Source: Streptomyces sp. NBC_01231 (lineage in GTDB: Bacteria; Actinomycetota; Actinomycetes; Streptomycetales; Streptomycetaceae). Taken from it: 64,000 bases of DNA. Positions 9,357 to 19,438 of this stretch are shown piece after piece; within the stretch, counting starts at the first letter, position 1; the number at the start of each line of letters is the position of its first letter. The notes beneath the pieces are model-generated. The model saw only the letters and a program-made list of their open reading frames with translations, was not told where the DNA came from and made no database searches. The stretch is from the NCBI GenBank assembly GCA_035999765.1, contig CP108521.1, forward strand, positions 8,556,001 through 8,620,000, given 5' to 3'. The position numbers and the translations under genes were made by a program.

Positions 9357-11153
9357 TCAGTGTCCGCCGAGGGCCAGGGAGGGAGTGGCCTCCTGCCGGG
9401 CTTCGTACCGTCCGGCAGGCAAGGATTCCAGCAGCGCCTGGGCGAGGTGACGGGCTGTGAGGCCGCTTGCCTCCAACAGATCGGACCGTGAGCCATGGTT
9501 CAGGAAGTGCTGCGGGACGCCGAAGGTGCGGACCGGCAGCGTGGCTTCGGCATCGCTCAGCGCCTGGGCGACACGTGCCCCGACGCCGCCGACCCGGCCG
9601 TTGTCCTCGACCGTGGCGACCAGCTGGTGGTCAAGGGCGAGCCCCATCAGTTCGGATGCGACCGGCTTGATCCAGCGGGGGTCCACGACGGTGACGCCGA
9701 CGCCCTGCGCGGCCAGCAGGTCGGCCACCTCCAGACAGGTGGCGGCCATGACGCCGACGGAGACCAGGAGGACGTCCGGCCGCTCGCCGCGGCGCAGGAT
9801 GTCGATTCCGGCGAAGACGTCTACGGCGGGAATGTCGTCTCCGCTGGCGCCCTTGGGGAAGCGCAGGGCGGTCGGGCCGTCGTCGCAGGCGACGGCCTCC
9901 CTGAGCGCGCGGCGCAGGGTGGTGGCGTCCCGCGGTGCGGCGAGGCGCAGGCCGGGCACCAGGTTGAGCAGCGACAGGTCCCACATGCCGTTGTGCGACG
10001 GGCCGTCGTCGCCGGTCACGCCCGCCCGGTCCAGGACGAAGGTCACCGGCGCGCGGTGCAGGGCCACGTCCAGCAGGAGCTGGTCGAAGGCACGGTTGAG
10101 GAAGGTGGCGTACAGCGCGACGACCGGATGCAGGCCGCCCAGGGCCAGTCCCGCTGCGGAGGTCACGGCGTGCTGCTCGGCGATGCCCACGTCGATGGTG
10201 CGCTCCGGGTAGCGGCGCGCGAACTCGCTCAGCCCGGTCGGATCGAGCATGGCCGCGGTGATGGCGACCACGTCCGGCCGGTCGGCCGCGAGGTCCACCA
10301 GCTCCCGGCCGAACACCGACGTCCACGAGGGCGCGCCGGCCGCCTTCTTCGCGGAGGCGGCGCGCACGGCGTGGAATCGGTCCGTCTCGTCCTGCTCGGC
10401 CTGGAGGTGGCCGCGGCCCTTCTCCGTGACGCAGTGCACCACCACGGGCCGGCGCAGGGCGGTCGCCTTGTGCAGCGCGGCCTCCACGGCCTCCATGTCG
10501 TGGCCGTCCACCGGGCCGAGGTAGGCCAGCCCCAGGCTCTCGAACAGGGCCTGCGGGGCGTCGGGGCCGCGCAGCACGGCCAGGTGCTCGGCGATGGCGC
10601 CGACCGTGGGGGCGTAGGAGCGGCCGTTGTCGTTGAGCACCACGACCACCGGGCGCTCGGGGGCGGCCGCGATGTTGTTGAGGGCCTCCCAGGTCATGCC
10701 CCCGGTCAGCGCGCCGTCGCCGAGTACGGCCACCACGGCACGGTCGGTCTCCCCACGGATGGCGTGGGCGCGCGCCAGCCCGTCCGCCCATGACAGCGAC
10801 GTCGAGGCGTGCGAGTTCTCGATGACATCGTGCTCGGACTCGGCGCGGCATGGATACCCCGACAGCCCGCCGGTCCGGCGGAGCGTGGCGAGAGCCTCGG
10901 TGCGGCCGGTGAGGATCTTGTGCACGTAGGCCTGGTGGCCGGTGTCCCACAGGATCCGGTCGCGGGGGGAGTCGAAGACCCGGTGAAGGGCGATCGACAG
11001 CTCGACGACCCCGAGGTTGGGACCGAGGTGACCGCCGGTGACGGTGCAGGTGTCCACCAGCAGCTGCCGGATCTGCGGCGCCAGATCGCGGGCCTGCCGC
11101 GGGGACAGGGCCCGCAGGTCCTCCGGCCCGCGGATCTCCTCCAGACGTGGCAT
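9357..11153 (-). CDS. dxs: 1-deoxy-D-xylulose-5-phosphate synthase
   Basis: A 598-residue thiamine-dependent enzyme condensing pyruvate and glyceraldehyde-3-phosphate, the entry step of the MEP pathway. Motifs in order: [31 protein letters not shown], the ThDP/Mg site [31 protein letters not shown] and [11 protein letters not shown] near the end. The start at 11153 ([13 protein letters not shown]) matches where the family begins and follows GGAGAGGGAAGG; an ATG at 11186 that overlaps the ispH stop as ATGA is possible. A cluster-borne dxs raises precursor flux and competes for the same glyceraldehyde-3-phosphate that GAPDH, the pentalenolactone target, consumes. Confidence 0.95.
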   Translation of the reverse strand: MPRLEEIRGPEDLRALSPRQARDLAPQIRQLLVDTCTVTGGHLGPNLGVVELSIALHRVFDSPRDRILWDTGHQAYVHKILTGRTEALATLRRTGGLSGYPCRAESEHDVIENSHASTSLSWADGLARAHAIRGETDRAVVAVLGDGALTGGMTWEALNNIAAAPERPVVVVLNDNGRSYAPTVGAIAEHLAVLRGPDAPQALFESLGLAYLGPVDGHDMEAVEAALHKATALRRPVVVHCVTEKGRGHLQAEQDETDRFHAVRAASAKKAAGAPSWTSVFGRELVDLAADRPDVVAITAAMLDPTGLSEFARRYPERTIDVGIAEQHAVTSAAGLALGGLHPVVALYATFLNRAFDQLLLDVALHRAPVTFVLDRAGVTGDDGPSHNGMWDLSLLNLVPGLRLAAPRDATTLRRALREAVACDDGPTALRFPKGASGDDIPAVDVFAGIDILRRGERPDVLLVSVGVMAATCLEVADLLAAQGVGVTVVDPRWIKPVASELMGLALDHQLVATVEDNGRVGGVGARVAQALSDAEATLPVRTFGVPQHFLNHGSRSDLLEASGLTARHLAQALLESLPAGRYEARQEATPSLALGGH

Positions 11154-11182
11154 GACGGAACCTTCCCTCTCCTGTGACGGAC

Positions 11183-12181
11183 TCATCGCGTCACACCGGG
11201 TGAGGACACGGCCTCACCGGCCAGCGGTGTCTGCGGCACCCGGCCGCTGACCGGGTCGGCCAGGCGTCCGGGCATGGAGAACACGACGTCCTCGGCGATG
11301 CCCTGCTGAAGCTCGACCCGGTCGAAATCGAGCTCGGCCAGCCTGGTGACGAGACCGTCGACCAGGATTTCCGGGGCGCTGGCCCCCGAGCTGATGCCGA
11401 TGGCCGAGACCCCTTCCAGCCATGTCTGTTCGAGATGGCTCGCGTCGGGCACGAGATGCGCCGCGGCCCCGTGTTCCCGTGCCACCTCGACCATGCGCAG
11501 CGAGTTGCTGGAGTTGCGTGAGCCGATGACGAGGACCAGGTCGTTGCGGCGCGCCAGGTCCTTGACGGCGTTCTGCCGGTTCTGGCTCGCGTAGCAGATG
11601 TCGTCGTCGCCCGGGGTGATCAGGTCCGTGAAGCGGGCGCGAAGCGCCTCGACGACCTTCGCGGTCTCGTCGAACGACAGGGTGGTCTGGGTGAGAACCG
11701 CCACCGGGGTGTCGTCGGGCAGACCGAGCCGCCGTACGTCCTCCTCGGTCTCGATGACGACGATACGGTCGGGGGCCTCGCCGAGGACGCCCTCGACCTC
11801 CTCGTGTCCCTCGTGCCCGACCAGGAGGATGGTCCGGCCGTCTCGGGCGAAGCGCACCGCCTCCTGGTGCACCTTGGAGACCAGCGGGCAGGTGGCGTCG
11901 ATGACTTCGAGCTGCCGTTCGACGGCGGAGGACCGCACACCGGGAGAGACGCCGTGTGCGGAGAACACGCAGACCGCGCCCTCGGGGACCTCGTCCTCGC
12001 TGTCGACGAAGACCGCGCCGCGCTTCTTGAGTTCCGAGACGATGTAGTGGTTGTGCACGATCTCCTTGCGCACGTACACCGGCGCTCCGTGCAGGTCCAG
12101 TGCCCGCTCGACAATGCCGATGGCGCGCCGCACGCCCGCGCAGAAACCTCGCGGCTGTGCCAGGACGACGCTGCCCGTCAT
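11183..12181 (-). CDS. ispH: 4-hydroxy-3-methylbut-2-enyl diphosphate reductase
   Basis: A 332-residue 4Fe-4S enzyme making IPP and DMAPP from HMBPP, the last MEP step. The three cluster cysteines lie in [25 protein letters not shown] and [14 protein letters not shown]; the diphosphate-binding SSNS-type loop ([12 protein letters not shown]) and SGASAPE are also present. The start ATG (12181) overlaps the stop of the upstream P450 as ATGA, so it is translationally coupled to the terpenoid tailoring genes. This direct coupling ties the MEP genes to the pentalenolactone operon rather than to a chance neighbour. Confidence 0.95.
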   Translation of the reverse strand: MTGSVVLAQPRGFCAGVRRAIGIVERALDLHGAPVYVRKEIVHNHYIVSELKKRGAVFVDSEDEVPEGAVCVFSAHGVSPGVRSSAVERQLEVIDATCPLVSKVHQEAVRFARDGRTILLVGHEGHEEVEGVLGEAPDRIVVIETEEDVRRLGLPDDTPVAVLTQTTLSFDETAKVVEALRARFTDLITPGDDDICYASQNRQNAVKDLARRNDLVLVIGSRNSSNSLRMVEVAREHGAAAHLVPDASHLEQTWLEGVSAIGISSGASAPEILVDGLVTRLAELDFDRVELQQGIAEDVVFSMPGRLADPVSGRVPQTPLAGEAVSSPGVTR

Positions 12182-13572
12182 GCGGCGTCACCTCCGGTCG
12201 GTGCCAGTACGGAGGACGCCACGGGGCGCGGGGTGCGCGCGGACAGCTTCAGGCGCAGCCGGCGCGGGTGGTAGACGGTGGCCAGCGGGACCGGGCGGAC
12301 GTCCATGCCGGGCTCGCAGGTGACCCGCCAGCGGCCGAGGATGGTGGCGAGCCCCAGGGTGGCCTCGGTGCGTGCGTAGAGGTCGCCGATGCACTTGCGG
12401 GCGCCGGTGCCGAACGGCACGTAGGCGTGGCGGGCGGCCGGCGCGATACGGTCCGGAAGCCAGCGGTCGGGGTCGAACTTCTTGGGGTTGTCGAAGGCTT
12501 CCTCGTACTGGGCCACCGCGGCGGGGCTGAAGACGATGGTCGTGCCCTCGGGCAGCTGGCGGCCCGCCAGTTCGGTCGCAGAGGCGGTGAGCCGGGTGAA
12601 CAGCCAGGCCGGCGGGTGCAGTCGGAGTGCTTCGGAGATGATCCGGTCGGCCAGGGAGAGGCGGGGCAGGTCGTCCCACTCCGGGGCGCGGCCGTCGAGG
12701 ACGGTGTCGATCTCCTCGTACAGCGCCGCCTCGATCTCCGGGTGCTGGGAGAGCAGGTAGAAGACCCAGGTGAGGGTGCCGGCGACCGTCTCGGTGCCGG
12801 CCGCCATCACGGTGATGACCTGGTCGTGGATCTCCCTGTCGTCGAGTCGGCCGCCGTCGTCGTCGCGGGAGGCCAGCAGCGCGGCGAGCAGATCGTCACG
12901 CTCGGCGCCGTCGTGGCGGTAGTCGTTGATGAGCTGCTGGGTGGTCTCGTGCAGGAAGTCCAGGTTGCTCTTGTAGCGGCGCTGGGACGGCAGGGGCAGC
13001 CGGCGGATCGAGGCCGGCAGGAACATCTGCCGGAACAGGCCGTTGAGCACGACGTCGAAGGAACGTTCCACCTTCGCCGTCAGCTCGGGGCTGACGGGTG
13101 TGGAGTACAGGGTGCGGCCGACCGTGCGCAGGGCCATGCCGTACATCTCCTGGAAGGCGTCGACGACCATGCCGTCCTGCCAGCGCGACGCCGTGTCCTC
13201 GATCTCGGCGTGCATGGCCTCGGCGTACCGCTTGAGCTGGCCGCGGGTGAACGCCGACTGCATCAGCCGGCGCTGGCGGCGGTGGTCGGCGAACGGGCAG
13301 GTGACCAGGCCGTTGCCGGCGATGTCGCGGGCGCGGTCGTAGAAGACGCCGCCCTTGTCGAAGATGCGGTCGTTGGTCAGGACGTGCCGCAGCAGTTCGG
13401 GGTGGGTCGGGACGTAGGCCGTGGTGGGGCCGATCTTGATCTCGACCAGGTCTCCGTGGGCTGACAGCGAGGTCATGAAGTTCACGGGGTGACGCATCAT
13501 CTGGAGGGCGTGTCCCACGACGGGGAGCGCCCCGGGCGCAGCTCCCGCCGAGAAGGTGGTCTGCTCGGTCAT
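12178..13572 (-). CDS. penI: Cytochrome P450, pentalenene C13 oxidase (CYP183A-like)
   Basis: A 464-residue class I P450. It has the I-helix oxygen-binding motif AAGTETVAGT, the ExxR helix (EALRLHPPAWLFTRL) and the heme loop FGTGARKCIGDLYARTE with its Cys ligand. In characterised pentalenolactone-type clusters the P450 next to the synthase (PtlI/PenI/PntI) oxidises pentalenene at C13 in three steps to 1-deoxypentalenic acid; position immediately after pentalenene synthase and membership of the same gene set support this role. The start at 13572 (MTEQTTFSAGAAPG) is preferred over an upstream in-frame start because GGGAAG precedes it. Two 20-bp tandem repeats lie 29-68 bases upstream of this start. 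Confidence 0.88.
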   Translation of the reverse strand: MTEQTTFSAGAAPGALPVVGHALQMMRHPVNFMTSLSAHGDLVEIKIGPTTAYVPTHPELLRHVLTNDRIFDKGGVFYDRARDIAGNGLVTCPFADHRRQRRLMQSAFTRGQLKRYAEAMHAEIEDTASRWQDGMVVDAFQEMYGMALRTVGRTLYSTPVSPELTAKVERSFDVVLNGLFRQMFLPASIRRLPLPSQRRYKSNLDFLHETTQQLINDYRHDGAERDDLLAALLASRDDDGGRLDDREIHDQVITVMAAGTETVAGTLTWVFYLLSQHPEIEAALYEEIDTVLDGRAPEWDDLPRLSLADRIISEALRLHPPAWLFTRLTASATELAGRQLPEGTTIVFSPAAVAQYEEAFDNPKKFDPDRWLPDRIAPAARHAYVPFGTGARKCIGDLYARTEATLGLATILGRWRVTCEPGMDVRPVPLATVYHPRRLRLKLSARTPRPVASSVLAPTGGDAA

Positions 13573-13600
13573 TCGATTCTCAACTTCCCGTCTTTGCTGA

Positions 13601-13640
13601 TCTGTTGACGGCTGTTCCGGTCTGTTGACAGCTGTACCGA
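13601..13640. repeat. 20-bp tandem direct repeat upstream of penI
   Basis: TCTGTTGACGGCTGTTCCGG (13601-13620) is followed directly by TCTGTTGACAGCTGTACCGA (13621-13640), identical at 17 of 20 positions. The core TCTGTTGAC recurs exactly two helical turns apart, so a protein could bind both on the same DNA face. It lies in the 112-base gap between penA and penI. Confidence 0.55.
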
Positions 13641-13684
13641 CGCGACGGTCTGGCGCGGGTGCGTGTTGCTGGTGTGCGGTGCTG

Positions 13685-14698
13685 CTAGCGGGCGCTGCTG
13701 CCGAGTTCCTCCAGATAGCCCTGGGAGCTGGCGGCAACCGCGAACTCGGCGTCGTAGCGGCCCGAGGAGCGGTGCCAGTCGTAGGACCCGCGGATCACCG
13801 GGCGTACCGCGTCCGTGCGGTATCGCTCCAGTGCCTCGCGCTCGCCGGTGTCGAGCCGGTAGATCTCGCTGACCTTCGGCAGGCAGGACTCCAGCAGCAG
13901 GAACTGTTCGAGCCGGGCGTGCACCTCGCCCTGGATGTGGGAGATGCTGCGGTTCTTGGACCAGCCGTTCTCGCGGCGCAGGATCAGGACCATGTTGTTC
14001 TGCTCGCCGCGGGCCTCCTCCTTCTCCAGGGAGGCGATGTCGTTGAGCATCAGGTTGACGTCGACGGCGATCTGGAGCATCGCGGACAGCACGGCGCTGT
14101 CGAAGACCGGGTGCGGCACCTCGAAGCGGCCCGCGCGCTCGGCGAGGTCCACCGTCGGCTGCACACCGATGGTGTGCCGCCGCATGGCGAGGTACTGCGC
14201 GGCGGAGTCGGCCGGCGTGTCGCAGAACCGGCTCTCGGCCTCGTCGATGTACCCGTCGAAGTAGTTCCGCCAGTGCCGGGCGCTGCGCGCGCACCAGGCG
14301 GGCGTCATGCCCTCGCAGGTGCGCCGCCAGATGTCGGCGAACCCGTGGGCGATCGGGGGCGCCGAGGCGGGCAGAGGACCGTCCAGTGCGGCCGCCACCG
14401 CGTCGGTGAGGTGCTTCGCCTCCTCGGGGTTCTCGCCGCGCGGACCGTCGAAGAGGTCGTCGAAGAGGAAGAACCATGACATCAGGTCGACGCCCAGGTC
14501 CAGGTCGGCGCCGGTGGCGTGCGGGTAGAAGCGGGAGGCCAGGTCGGCGTAGCCGCCGCGCAGATGACGCTCGGCCGCCGCTTCGGACTTGATCAGACCG
14601 AGCGAGCGCGGCCACGCCAGCTGCTCGGCCTCGGCCCGGGCGTGGTCGGGGCTCTGCCGACCCGGCAGGGGTATGTGGAAGTGGACATCCTGGGGCAT
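13685..14698 (-). CDS. penA: Pentalenene synthase
   Basis: A 337-residue class I sesquiterpene cyclase, the same length as characterised pentalenene synthases. It cyclises farnesyl diphosphate to the tricyclic hydrocarbon pentalenene. The Asp-rich metal motif is DDLFD at residues 80-84, preceded by SWFFLF containing Phe76 and Phe77, aromatic residues known to line the pentalenene synthase pocket. The second metal motif is NDIASLEKE near residue 219. The N-terminus MPQDVHFHIPLPGRQ and the C-terminus GYLEELGSSAR closely match my memory of the Streptomyces enzyme. The start at 14698 is set by this N-terminus. It follows the FPP synthase gene by 94 bases, which contain a perfect palindrome. Confidence 0.95.
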   Translation of the reverse strand: MPQDVHFHIPLPGRQSPDHARAEAEQLAWPRSLGLIKSEAAAERHLRGGYADLASRFYPHATGADLDLGVDLMSWFFLFDDLFDGPRGENPEEAKHLTDAVAAALDGPLPASAPPIAHGFADIWRRTCEGMTPAWCARSARHWRNYFDGYIDEAESRFCDTPADSAAQYLAMRRHTIGVQPTVDLAERAGRFEVPHPVFDSAVLSAMLQIAVDVNLMLNDIASLEKEEARGEQNNMVLILRRENGWSKNRSISHIQGEVHARLEQFLLLESCLPKVSEIYRLDTGEREALERYRTDAVRPVIRGSYDWHRSSGRYDAEFAVAASSQGYLEELGSSAR

Positions 14699-14725
14699 GA
14701 AGAAATCCTTGAAGTGGGGAGCGGT

Positions 14726-14741
14726 GGACACCGCGGTGTCC
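14726..14741. promoter_or_regulatory. 16-bp perfect palindrome upstream of penA
   Basis: GGACACCGCGGTGTCC is fully self-complementary with no loop, 27 bases upstream of the penA start in the penB-penA gap. The absence of a loop favours a dimeric protein operator over an RNA hairpin. No second copy was noticed in the window. Confidence 0.4.
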
Positions 14742-14792
14742 TGAGGGAAGAAAGAAGGGGCAACGGAACGGGGGATCACGACCGGTCCGGTC

Positions 14793-15806
14793 TCAGACCT
14801 CGCGGTCGACGACGAACCGCCCGAGCGCGAGGAGTTCGTCCCGCGCGCCGGCGTCCAGCTCGACACCGCGCAGCGCGTCCTCGGCCAGCGCCATCCGCCG
14901 GGCGGCCTCGGCCAGCGCCCAGTCCCGGCCGCCGGCGCCCTCGATCAGGTCGGCCACGCGCCGCAGTTCCTCCTCGTCGGGTTCGCCGGGGGCGGTGAGC
15001 CAGGCGGCCAGCTCGTCGCTGAGCGGGCCGTCCTGGTTCAGTGCGTGGCTCACCGGCAGGGACTTCTTGCGGGAGCGCAGATCGGAGTGGACCGACTTGC
15101 CGGTGACGGCCGGGTCGCCCCAGATGCCGAGAACGTCGTCGACGAGCTGGAAGGCGACGCCGGCCTGGTCGCCGTAGAGCGCCAGCGCGTCCACCGTCGC
15201 CTCCGGTGCCCCGGCGAGGACGGCGCCGATCGCGGCGCTCGCCGACAGCAGCGCGCCGGTCTTGCCGGCGGCCATGTCGACGCACTCCTCGACCGTGACG
15301 TGCGAGCGCTGTTCGAAGACCAGGTCCTGGACCTGGCCGCGGATCAGGTGCCGGGTGGTGCGCGCCAGCAGCCGGGCGGCGGGTGCCGCCGTCGGCAGTC
15401 CGGTGTCCAGCAGCACCTCCTGGGCCAGCGCCAGCATCGCGTCACCGGTCAGGATCGCGCTGGAGGCACCCCACAGCTTCCACACCGTGCGCCGGTGGCG
15501 GCGCTCCTCGTCGCCGTCCATCAGATCGTCGTGCACCAGGGAGAAGTTGTGCACGAGCTCCACGGCGACGGCGCCGGGCAGAGCGACCTCCGGCGGTGCG
15601 CCGACCGCCTCGGCCGACAGCAGCGCGAGCGCCGGCCGTACGGCCTTGCCGGCGTCAGCGCTGGTGGGCGCGCCGCCGGCGGTGATCCAGCCGAAGTGGT
15701 AGGCCGCCTGGTGACGTGAGCGGTGGTCGAGCCGGTCGACGGCGGCGCGCAGTGCCGGGGTGATCGTGCCCCGGCTGTGGCTGAGGCAGGCGGGAGCGGT
15801 GCTCAT
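14793..15806 (-). CDS. penB: Farnesyl diphosphate synthase (polyprenyl synthetase)
   Basis: A 337-residue trans-prenyltransferase that builds FPP from IPP and DMAPP for the cyclase. The first Asp-rich motif is [18 protein letters not shown] (DDxxD form), the second is [13 protein letters not shown], and [17 protein letters not shown] follows, all as in bacterial short-chain prenyl synthases. Chain length cannot be proved from sequence, but the downstream pentalenene synthase requires C15. Its ATG (15806) overlaps the stop of the dioxygenase gene by ATGA. Counterpart of PtlB/PenB in known clusters. Confidence 0.93.
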   Translation of the reverse strand: MSTAPACLSHSRGTITPALRAAVDRLDHRSRHQAAYHFGWITAGGAPTSADAGKAVRPALALLSAEAVGAPPEVALPGAVAVELVHNFSLVHDDLMDGDEERRHRRTVWKLWGASSAILTGDAMLALAQEVLLDTGLPTAAPAARLLARTTRHLIRGQVQDLVFEQRSHVTVEECVDMAAGKTGALLSASAAIGAVLAGAPEATVDALALYGDQAGVAFQLVDDVLGIWGDPAVTGKSVHSDLRSRKKSLPVSHALNQDGPLSDELAAWLTAPGEPDEEELRRVADLIEGAGGRDWALAEAARRMALAEDALRGVELDAGARDELLALGRFVVDREV

Positions 15807-16702
15807 GCGGCGACCTCCGCGCGCCAGGGGCCGGTCGGATCGTCGAAGATGCTGACGACCTGGCGCATGACGCGCCGTTCGTCCGGGTCGAAGGCCTGCT
15901 TGGCGTGGACGGTGCCGAGCTGGTCCCACATGACGATGTCCCCGGGCTGCCAGGCGTGGGCGTAGGTGTACTGGGGCTTGCCCGCGTGCGACAGCAGTTC
16001 GTCGAGCAGCTTGCGGCTTTCGTCGGGGGCGAGGTCCACGATCCGCTTGGTGTTCAGGGTACTGATGTAGACCGACTGGCGGCCGGTGCGCGGATTGCGG
16101 GCGATCAGCGGGTGGATGGTGGAGGTGCCGTCCTCGGGCTGGATCCGCGCGGCGCTCTCGCCGAGGGACACCTCGCCCTGGAGCTCCTCCTCGATGGTCT
16201 CCTCGTACCCGGTGCGCAAGGCGTGGCGGACCCGGTGGGAGTGCAGACGCCGGCGCTCCTCGGGCGACAGCGACTCGTACAGGGCGTACATGTCGGTGAA
16301 GAGGGTCTCCCCGCCGCCGGAGGACGGCACTTCCACGGCCTCCAGGAAGCCGACCTGGGAGACGCGGGGGCGGAAGGAGTAGTCGGTGTGCCAGCCCATC
16401 CACTCGGCGTCGCCGACGCCGATCTTGCGGCCGTCCTCCACCAGGTTGGAGACGATCAGGATCTCGTTGTGGTCGGGGTGGGCACCGCTGGTCAGACCGG
16501 TCTTCGGGATGTACCCGAAGCGGCGGCCGAAGGCCAGGAACTCCTTGTAGGAGGGGGTCTCGTGGCCGCGGAAGACGAGTACGAGATGGGTGTCGAGCGC
16601 CGCCCAGATCTCCTCGAACTGGGTCTTGTCCATGTCGCCGGTGATATGGGCGCCGTGCACGACGGCGCCGAGAGCGGCACCGGGTATCGGCGTTACATCC
16701 AT
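15803..16702 (-). CDS. penD: Fe(II)/2-oxoglutarate dioxygenase, pentalenolactone D to F conversion
   Basis: A 299-residue TauD-family oxygenase. The iron-binding HxD lies in [12 protein letters not shown], and the C-terminal part holds the distal His (GTVHAKQAF) and the Arg for 2-oxoglutarate (RRVMRQV). In the pentalenolactone pathway PenD/PntD desaturates and then epoxidises pentalenolactone D via E to F; the paralogue PtlD acts on neopentalenolactone D. The sequence alone does not separate these, but the companion PenM-type P450 favours the pentalenolactone branch. AAAGGCGG precedes the start, 36 bases after the monooxygenase gene; the stop overlaps penB. Confidence 0.9.
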   Translation of the reverse strand: MDVTPIPGAALGAVVHGAHITGDMDKTQFEEIWAALDTHLVLVFRGHETPSYKEFLAFGRRFGYIPKTGLTSGAHPDHNEILIVSNLVEDGRKIGVGDAEWMGWHTDYSFRPRVSQVGFLEAVEVPSSGGGETLFTDMYALYESLSPEERRRLHSHRVRHALRTGYEETIEEELQGEVSLGESAARIQPEDGTSTIHPLIARNPRTGRQSVYISTLNTKRIVDLAPDESRKLLDELLSHAGKPQYTYAHAWQPGDIVMWDQLGTVHAKQAFDPDERRVMRQVVSIFDDPTGPWRAEVAA

Positions 16703-16738
16703 GGGCGTTGCCGCCTTTCGCAGAAGGGGATGGAGTGG

Positions 16739-18553
16739 TCAGCGCAGTTCGAGGCCGGCGAGGTCGCCCGCCTCGCGCCAGCGCCTGAGGATGTTCACGA
16801 ACTCCACCGAGCCGCCGCCGTAGCTGGAGTTGAGCAGGGGCAGTCCGCTCGGGTCGCCCTCGTTGTTGTAGAGGCCGGGCGTGCAGTTCTCCAGGAAGTC
16901 GAGGTCGTTGGTGGCGAGCCGCAGGATCTCCTCGACCCATTCCTTCTCGCCGGCCTCGGAGGCTTCCACGACCTGGTGGCCGCGCTCCTCGACGGACTTG
17001 ACGATGTGCGCGAGGTGCCGGGTCTGCTCGCCCAGCATGTAGGCGATGTTGACGTGCCGGCCGGCCTGGACCTTCGACAGGATGAAGCAGTTGGGGAAAC
17101 CATTCACCTGGAGTCCGTGAAGGGTGTGGGCCCCGTCCGCCCACTTCTCCGACAGCTTCACGCCGTCGCGGCCGACGATGTCGTAGCCGGCGCGGTCGGT
17201 GTACGGGACGGCGAACTCGTGCTCGTAGCCGGTGGCGAAGACCAGGCAGTCGACCGGGTACTCCCGGCCGTTCGCGACCACCCCGGCCGGGGTGAGCCGC
17301 TCCACGCCCTGCCCCTGGGTGTCGACCAGGGTCACGTTGGGCCGGTTGAAGGTCTGGAGGTAGCCGTCGTGGAAGCACGGCCGCTTGCAGTACACGCGGT
17401 AGTACGGCTTGAGGGCTGCGGCGGTCGCGGGGTCGGTGACGACACTGTCGATGCGGGCGCGCAGCTCCTCCATCTTGAGGAAGTCCGCCCGCTCGGCCGC
17501 GAGCGCCCGCTCCTTCGGGTCGCCCCCGGTGTCGCCGGTGGGCAGGATCGCGGCGGCCAGCTTGGCCGTGGTCTGGGTCCAGCGGTCCTGGACCAGGTCC
17601 TCGTCCTGCGGGAGGCCGGAGGTCAGCGCGTGGAAGTTCTCCATCCGGTGCTGCTGCCAGCCCGGTTCGAGGGTGTCCGCCCAGTCGGACGGGGTGGGCC
17701 GGTTGCCGCGGACGTCGACGGCGGCCGGGGTGCGCTGGAAGAGGACGAGCTGCTCGGCCCACTCGGCGAGGTGCGGGGCGAGCTGGATGGTCGTCGAGCC
17801 GGTGCCGATGACGCCGACCTTCTTGTCCTTCAGCTTGGTCAGTCCGCCGGTGCTGTCGCCGCCGGTGTAGTCGAAGTCCCAGCGGCTGGTGTGGAAGGAG
17901 TGCCCGGCGAACGTCTCCAGGCCCGGCAGCCCGGGGAGTTTGGGGCGGTGCATCAGACCGATCGACATGGCCACGTACCGGGCCCGGATCAGATCGCCGC
18001 GGTCGGTGCTCACCAGCCACTTCCCGGCGGCCTCGTCCCAGCGCAGCTCGGTGACGGTGGTCTGGAAGAGGGCGTCGCGGTAGAGGTCGTACCTGTGGGC
18101 GATCTGCTGGAGGTGGGCGAAGATCTCGGGCCCGGTGGAGTACTTCTCGGTGGGTATCGTGCCGATCTCTTCGAGCAGCGGCATGTAGACGTAGCTCTCG
18201 ACGTCGCACCGGACGCCTGGGAAGCGGTTCCAGTACCAGGTGCCGCCGACATCGCCGGCCTCGTCGATCAGCCGGATGCGCTCAAGGCCGGTCTCCTTGC
18301 GCAGATGGGCGCCGGTCAGCAGGCCGCCGATGCCGGCGCCGACGACGGCGACGTCCACCTCGTCGGTGAGCGGCTCGCGCTCCTGCCGCTCGGTGTAGGG
18401 GTCTCGCGCGTAGCGGCTGAAGTCACCGCGCGCGAACCGGTAGGTGCGGCCGACGCTGCGCTTGTCGCGCTCCTGCCGGTATTTCTCCCTCACCGCTTCC
18501 AGATCGATGGTCAGCGTTTCATCGCTACGGTCGTCGCTTTCGGCGCGGGCCAC
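16739..18553 (-). CDS. penE: Flavin-dependent Baeyer-Villiger monooxygenase
   Basis: A 604-residue class B flavoprotein monooxygenase. It has an FAD Rossmann motif (VAVVGAGIGGLLTGAHLRKE), the Baeyer-Villiger fingerprint FAGHSFHTSRWDFD (FxGxxxHxxxW) and a second nucleotide fold for NADPH (VGVIGTGSTTIQLAPHL). In characterised pathways PenE/PntE/PtlE convert 1-deoxy-11-oxopentalenic acid to the lactone, PenE giving pentalenolactone D. A GTG start at 18553 with GAGGAGGAGCT before it fits; it overlaps the end of the upstream SDR gene by 43 bases. Regiochemistry (pentalenolactone against neopentalenolactone) cannot be told from visible motifs. Confidence 0.92.
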   Translation of the reverse strand: MARAESDDRSDETLTIDLEAVREKYRQERDKRSVGRTYRFARGDFSRYARDPYTERQEREPLTDEVDVAVVGAGIGGLLTGAHLRKETGLERIRLIDEAGDVGGTWYWNRFPGVRCDVESYVYMPLLEEIGTIPTEKYSTGPEIFAHLQQIAHRYDLYRDALFQTTVTELRWDEAAGKWLVSTDRGDLIRARYVAMSIGLMHRPKLPGLPGLETFAGHSFHTSRWDFDYTGGDSTGGLTKLKDKKVGVIGTGSTTIQLAPHLAEWAEQLVLFQRTPAAVDVRGNRPTPSDWADTLEPGWQQHRMENFHALTSGLPQDEDLVQDRWTQTTAKLAAAILPTGDTGGDPKERALAAERADFLKMEELRARIDSVVTDPATAAALKPYYRVYCKRPCFHDGYLQTFNRPNVTLVDTQGQGVERLTPAGVVANGREYPVDCLVFATGYEHEFAVPYTDRAGYDIVGRDGVKLSEKWADGAHTLHGLQVNGFPNCFILSKVQAGRHVNIAYMLGEQTRHLAHIVKSVEERGHQVVEASEAGEKEWVEEILRLATNDLDFLENCTPGLYNNEGDPSGLPLLNSSYGGGSVEFVNILRRWREAGDLAGLELR

Positions 18554-19338
18554 AGCTCCTCCTCGGGGGAAGGGGGCGGAAGGGAAACATGACGCCACAC
18601 GTCGTCGAACTGACCGCGCAGCCGCAGCGGGGCGTCGGAGTTGCTGAAGAGATAGAAGCGGTCGGAGCCGAGGGCCTCCCACACGAGTCCGGCGACGTCC
18701 TCGGCGCTCACCGAGATGTCGCCGCCCGCGCCGCGCGGGGCCGTCAGCCCTTGGACCATGGGGGTGTCGACCCGGCCGGGGCACAGCACCGACACCCGGA
18801 CCCCGGTGCCCCGCAGATCGGCACGGAGACTGCGGGCGACCGCGAGGTCGGCGTGCTTGGAGGCGGCGTAGGCGGCGCTGCCCGCGCCGACGACGAAGGC
18901 GGACATCGAGGCGGTGTGGATCAGATGGGCGGGCCGGCCGCGCTCCAGGAGCCGGGGGACGAAGGCGCGGGCCACCAGGACGTGCGCCCAGTGGTTCACC
19001 TCGAAGACCTGCCGCATCCGCTCCAGCGGCACCTCCCACAGGGGCTGTCCCACGGGGCCGAGGACCCCTGCGTTGTTGCACACCACGTCGATGTCGCCGA
19101 GCAGGTCGAACGCCGTGTCCGCGAGCCCTTCAACGGCGTCCGGGTCGGTCAGGTCTGCGGTCACGGCGGTGACCTGAGCGCCCTGTGCGGTGAGTTCGGC
19201 GGCCCGCCGGTGCAGTGCGTCGCCTTCGACGTCCGCCATGACCACGCCGGCGCCGTCCCGTGCGAAGCGGGCGCTGAGGGCGAGGCCGATGCCGCTGGCC
19301 GCGCCGGTCACCACGGCCGTCCTTGTCTGTAACTGCAC
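18511..19338 (-). CDS. penF: Short-chain dehydrogenase, 11-beta-hydroxy pentalenic acid oxidation
   Basis: A 275-residue classical SDR: TGAASGIG cofactor motif, NNAG, active Ser in HTASMSAF and YAASK. In the pathway PenF/PtlF oxidises 1-deoxy-11-beta-hydroxypentalenic acid to the 11-ketone, the substrate for the Baeyer-Villiger enzyme. The gene sits directly before that enzyme and overlaps it. It starts at a GTG (19338) with GGAGTGGAGACAGCCAA upstream; 100 bases separate it from the transporter gene. Confidence 0.9.
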   Translation of the reverse strand: MQLQTRTAVVTGAASGIGLALSARFARDGAGVVMADVEGDALHRRAAELTAQGAQVTAVTADLTDPDAVEGLADTAFDLLGDIDVVCNNAGVLGPVGQPLWEVPLERMRQVFEVNHWAHVLVARAFVPRLLERGRPAHLIHTASMSAFVVGAGSAAYAASKHADLAVARSLRADLRGTGVRVSVLCPGRVDTPMVQGLTAPRGAGGDISVSAEDVAGLVWEALGSDRFYLFSNSDAPLRLRGQFDDVWRHVSLPPPSPEEELWPAPKATTVAMKR

Positions 19339-19438
19339 TTGGCTGTCTCCACTCCTGCGCGCGGGTACGCCGAAGGACGGCGCGCCGTTGCCAACGAGAA
19401 GGTCTGGATCAGATAGCGCCGTTCGAGGGGCGCGGGTG

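Noticed and set aside
9357..11177. Long plus-strand frames across dxs
   Set aside because: Mirror frames of a well-supported dxs gene with all catalytic motifs on the minus strand.
14793..18209. A continuous frame that seems to fuse the FPP synthase to a large N-terminal part
   Set aside because: The upstream part is out-of-frame sequence from the PenE and PenD genes. The real start is at 15806, with an ATGA overlap.
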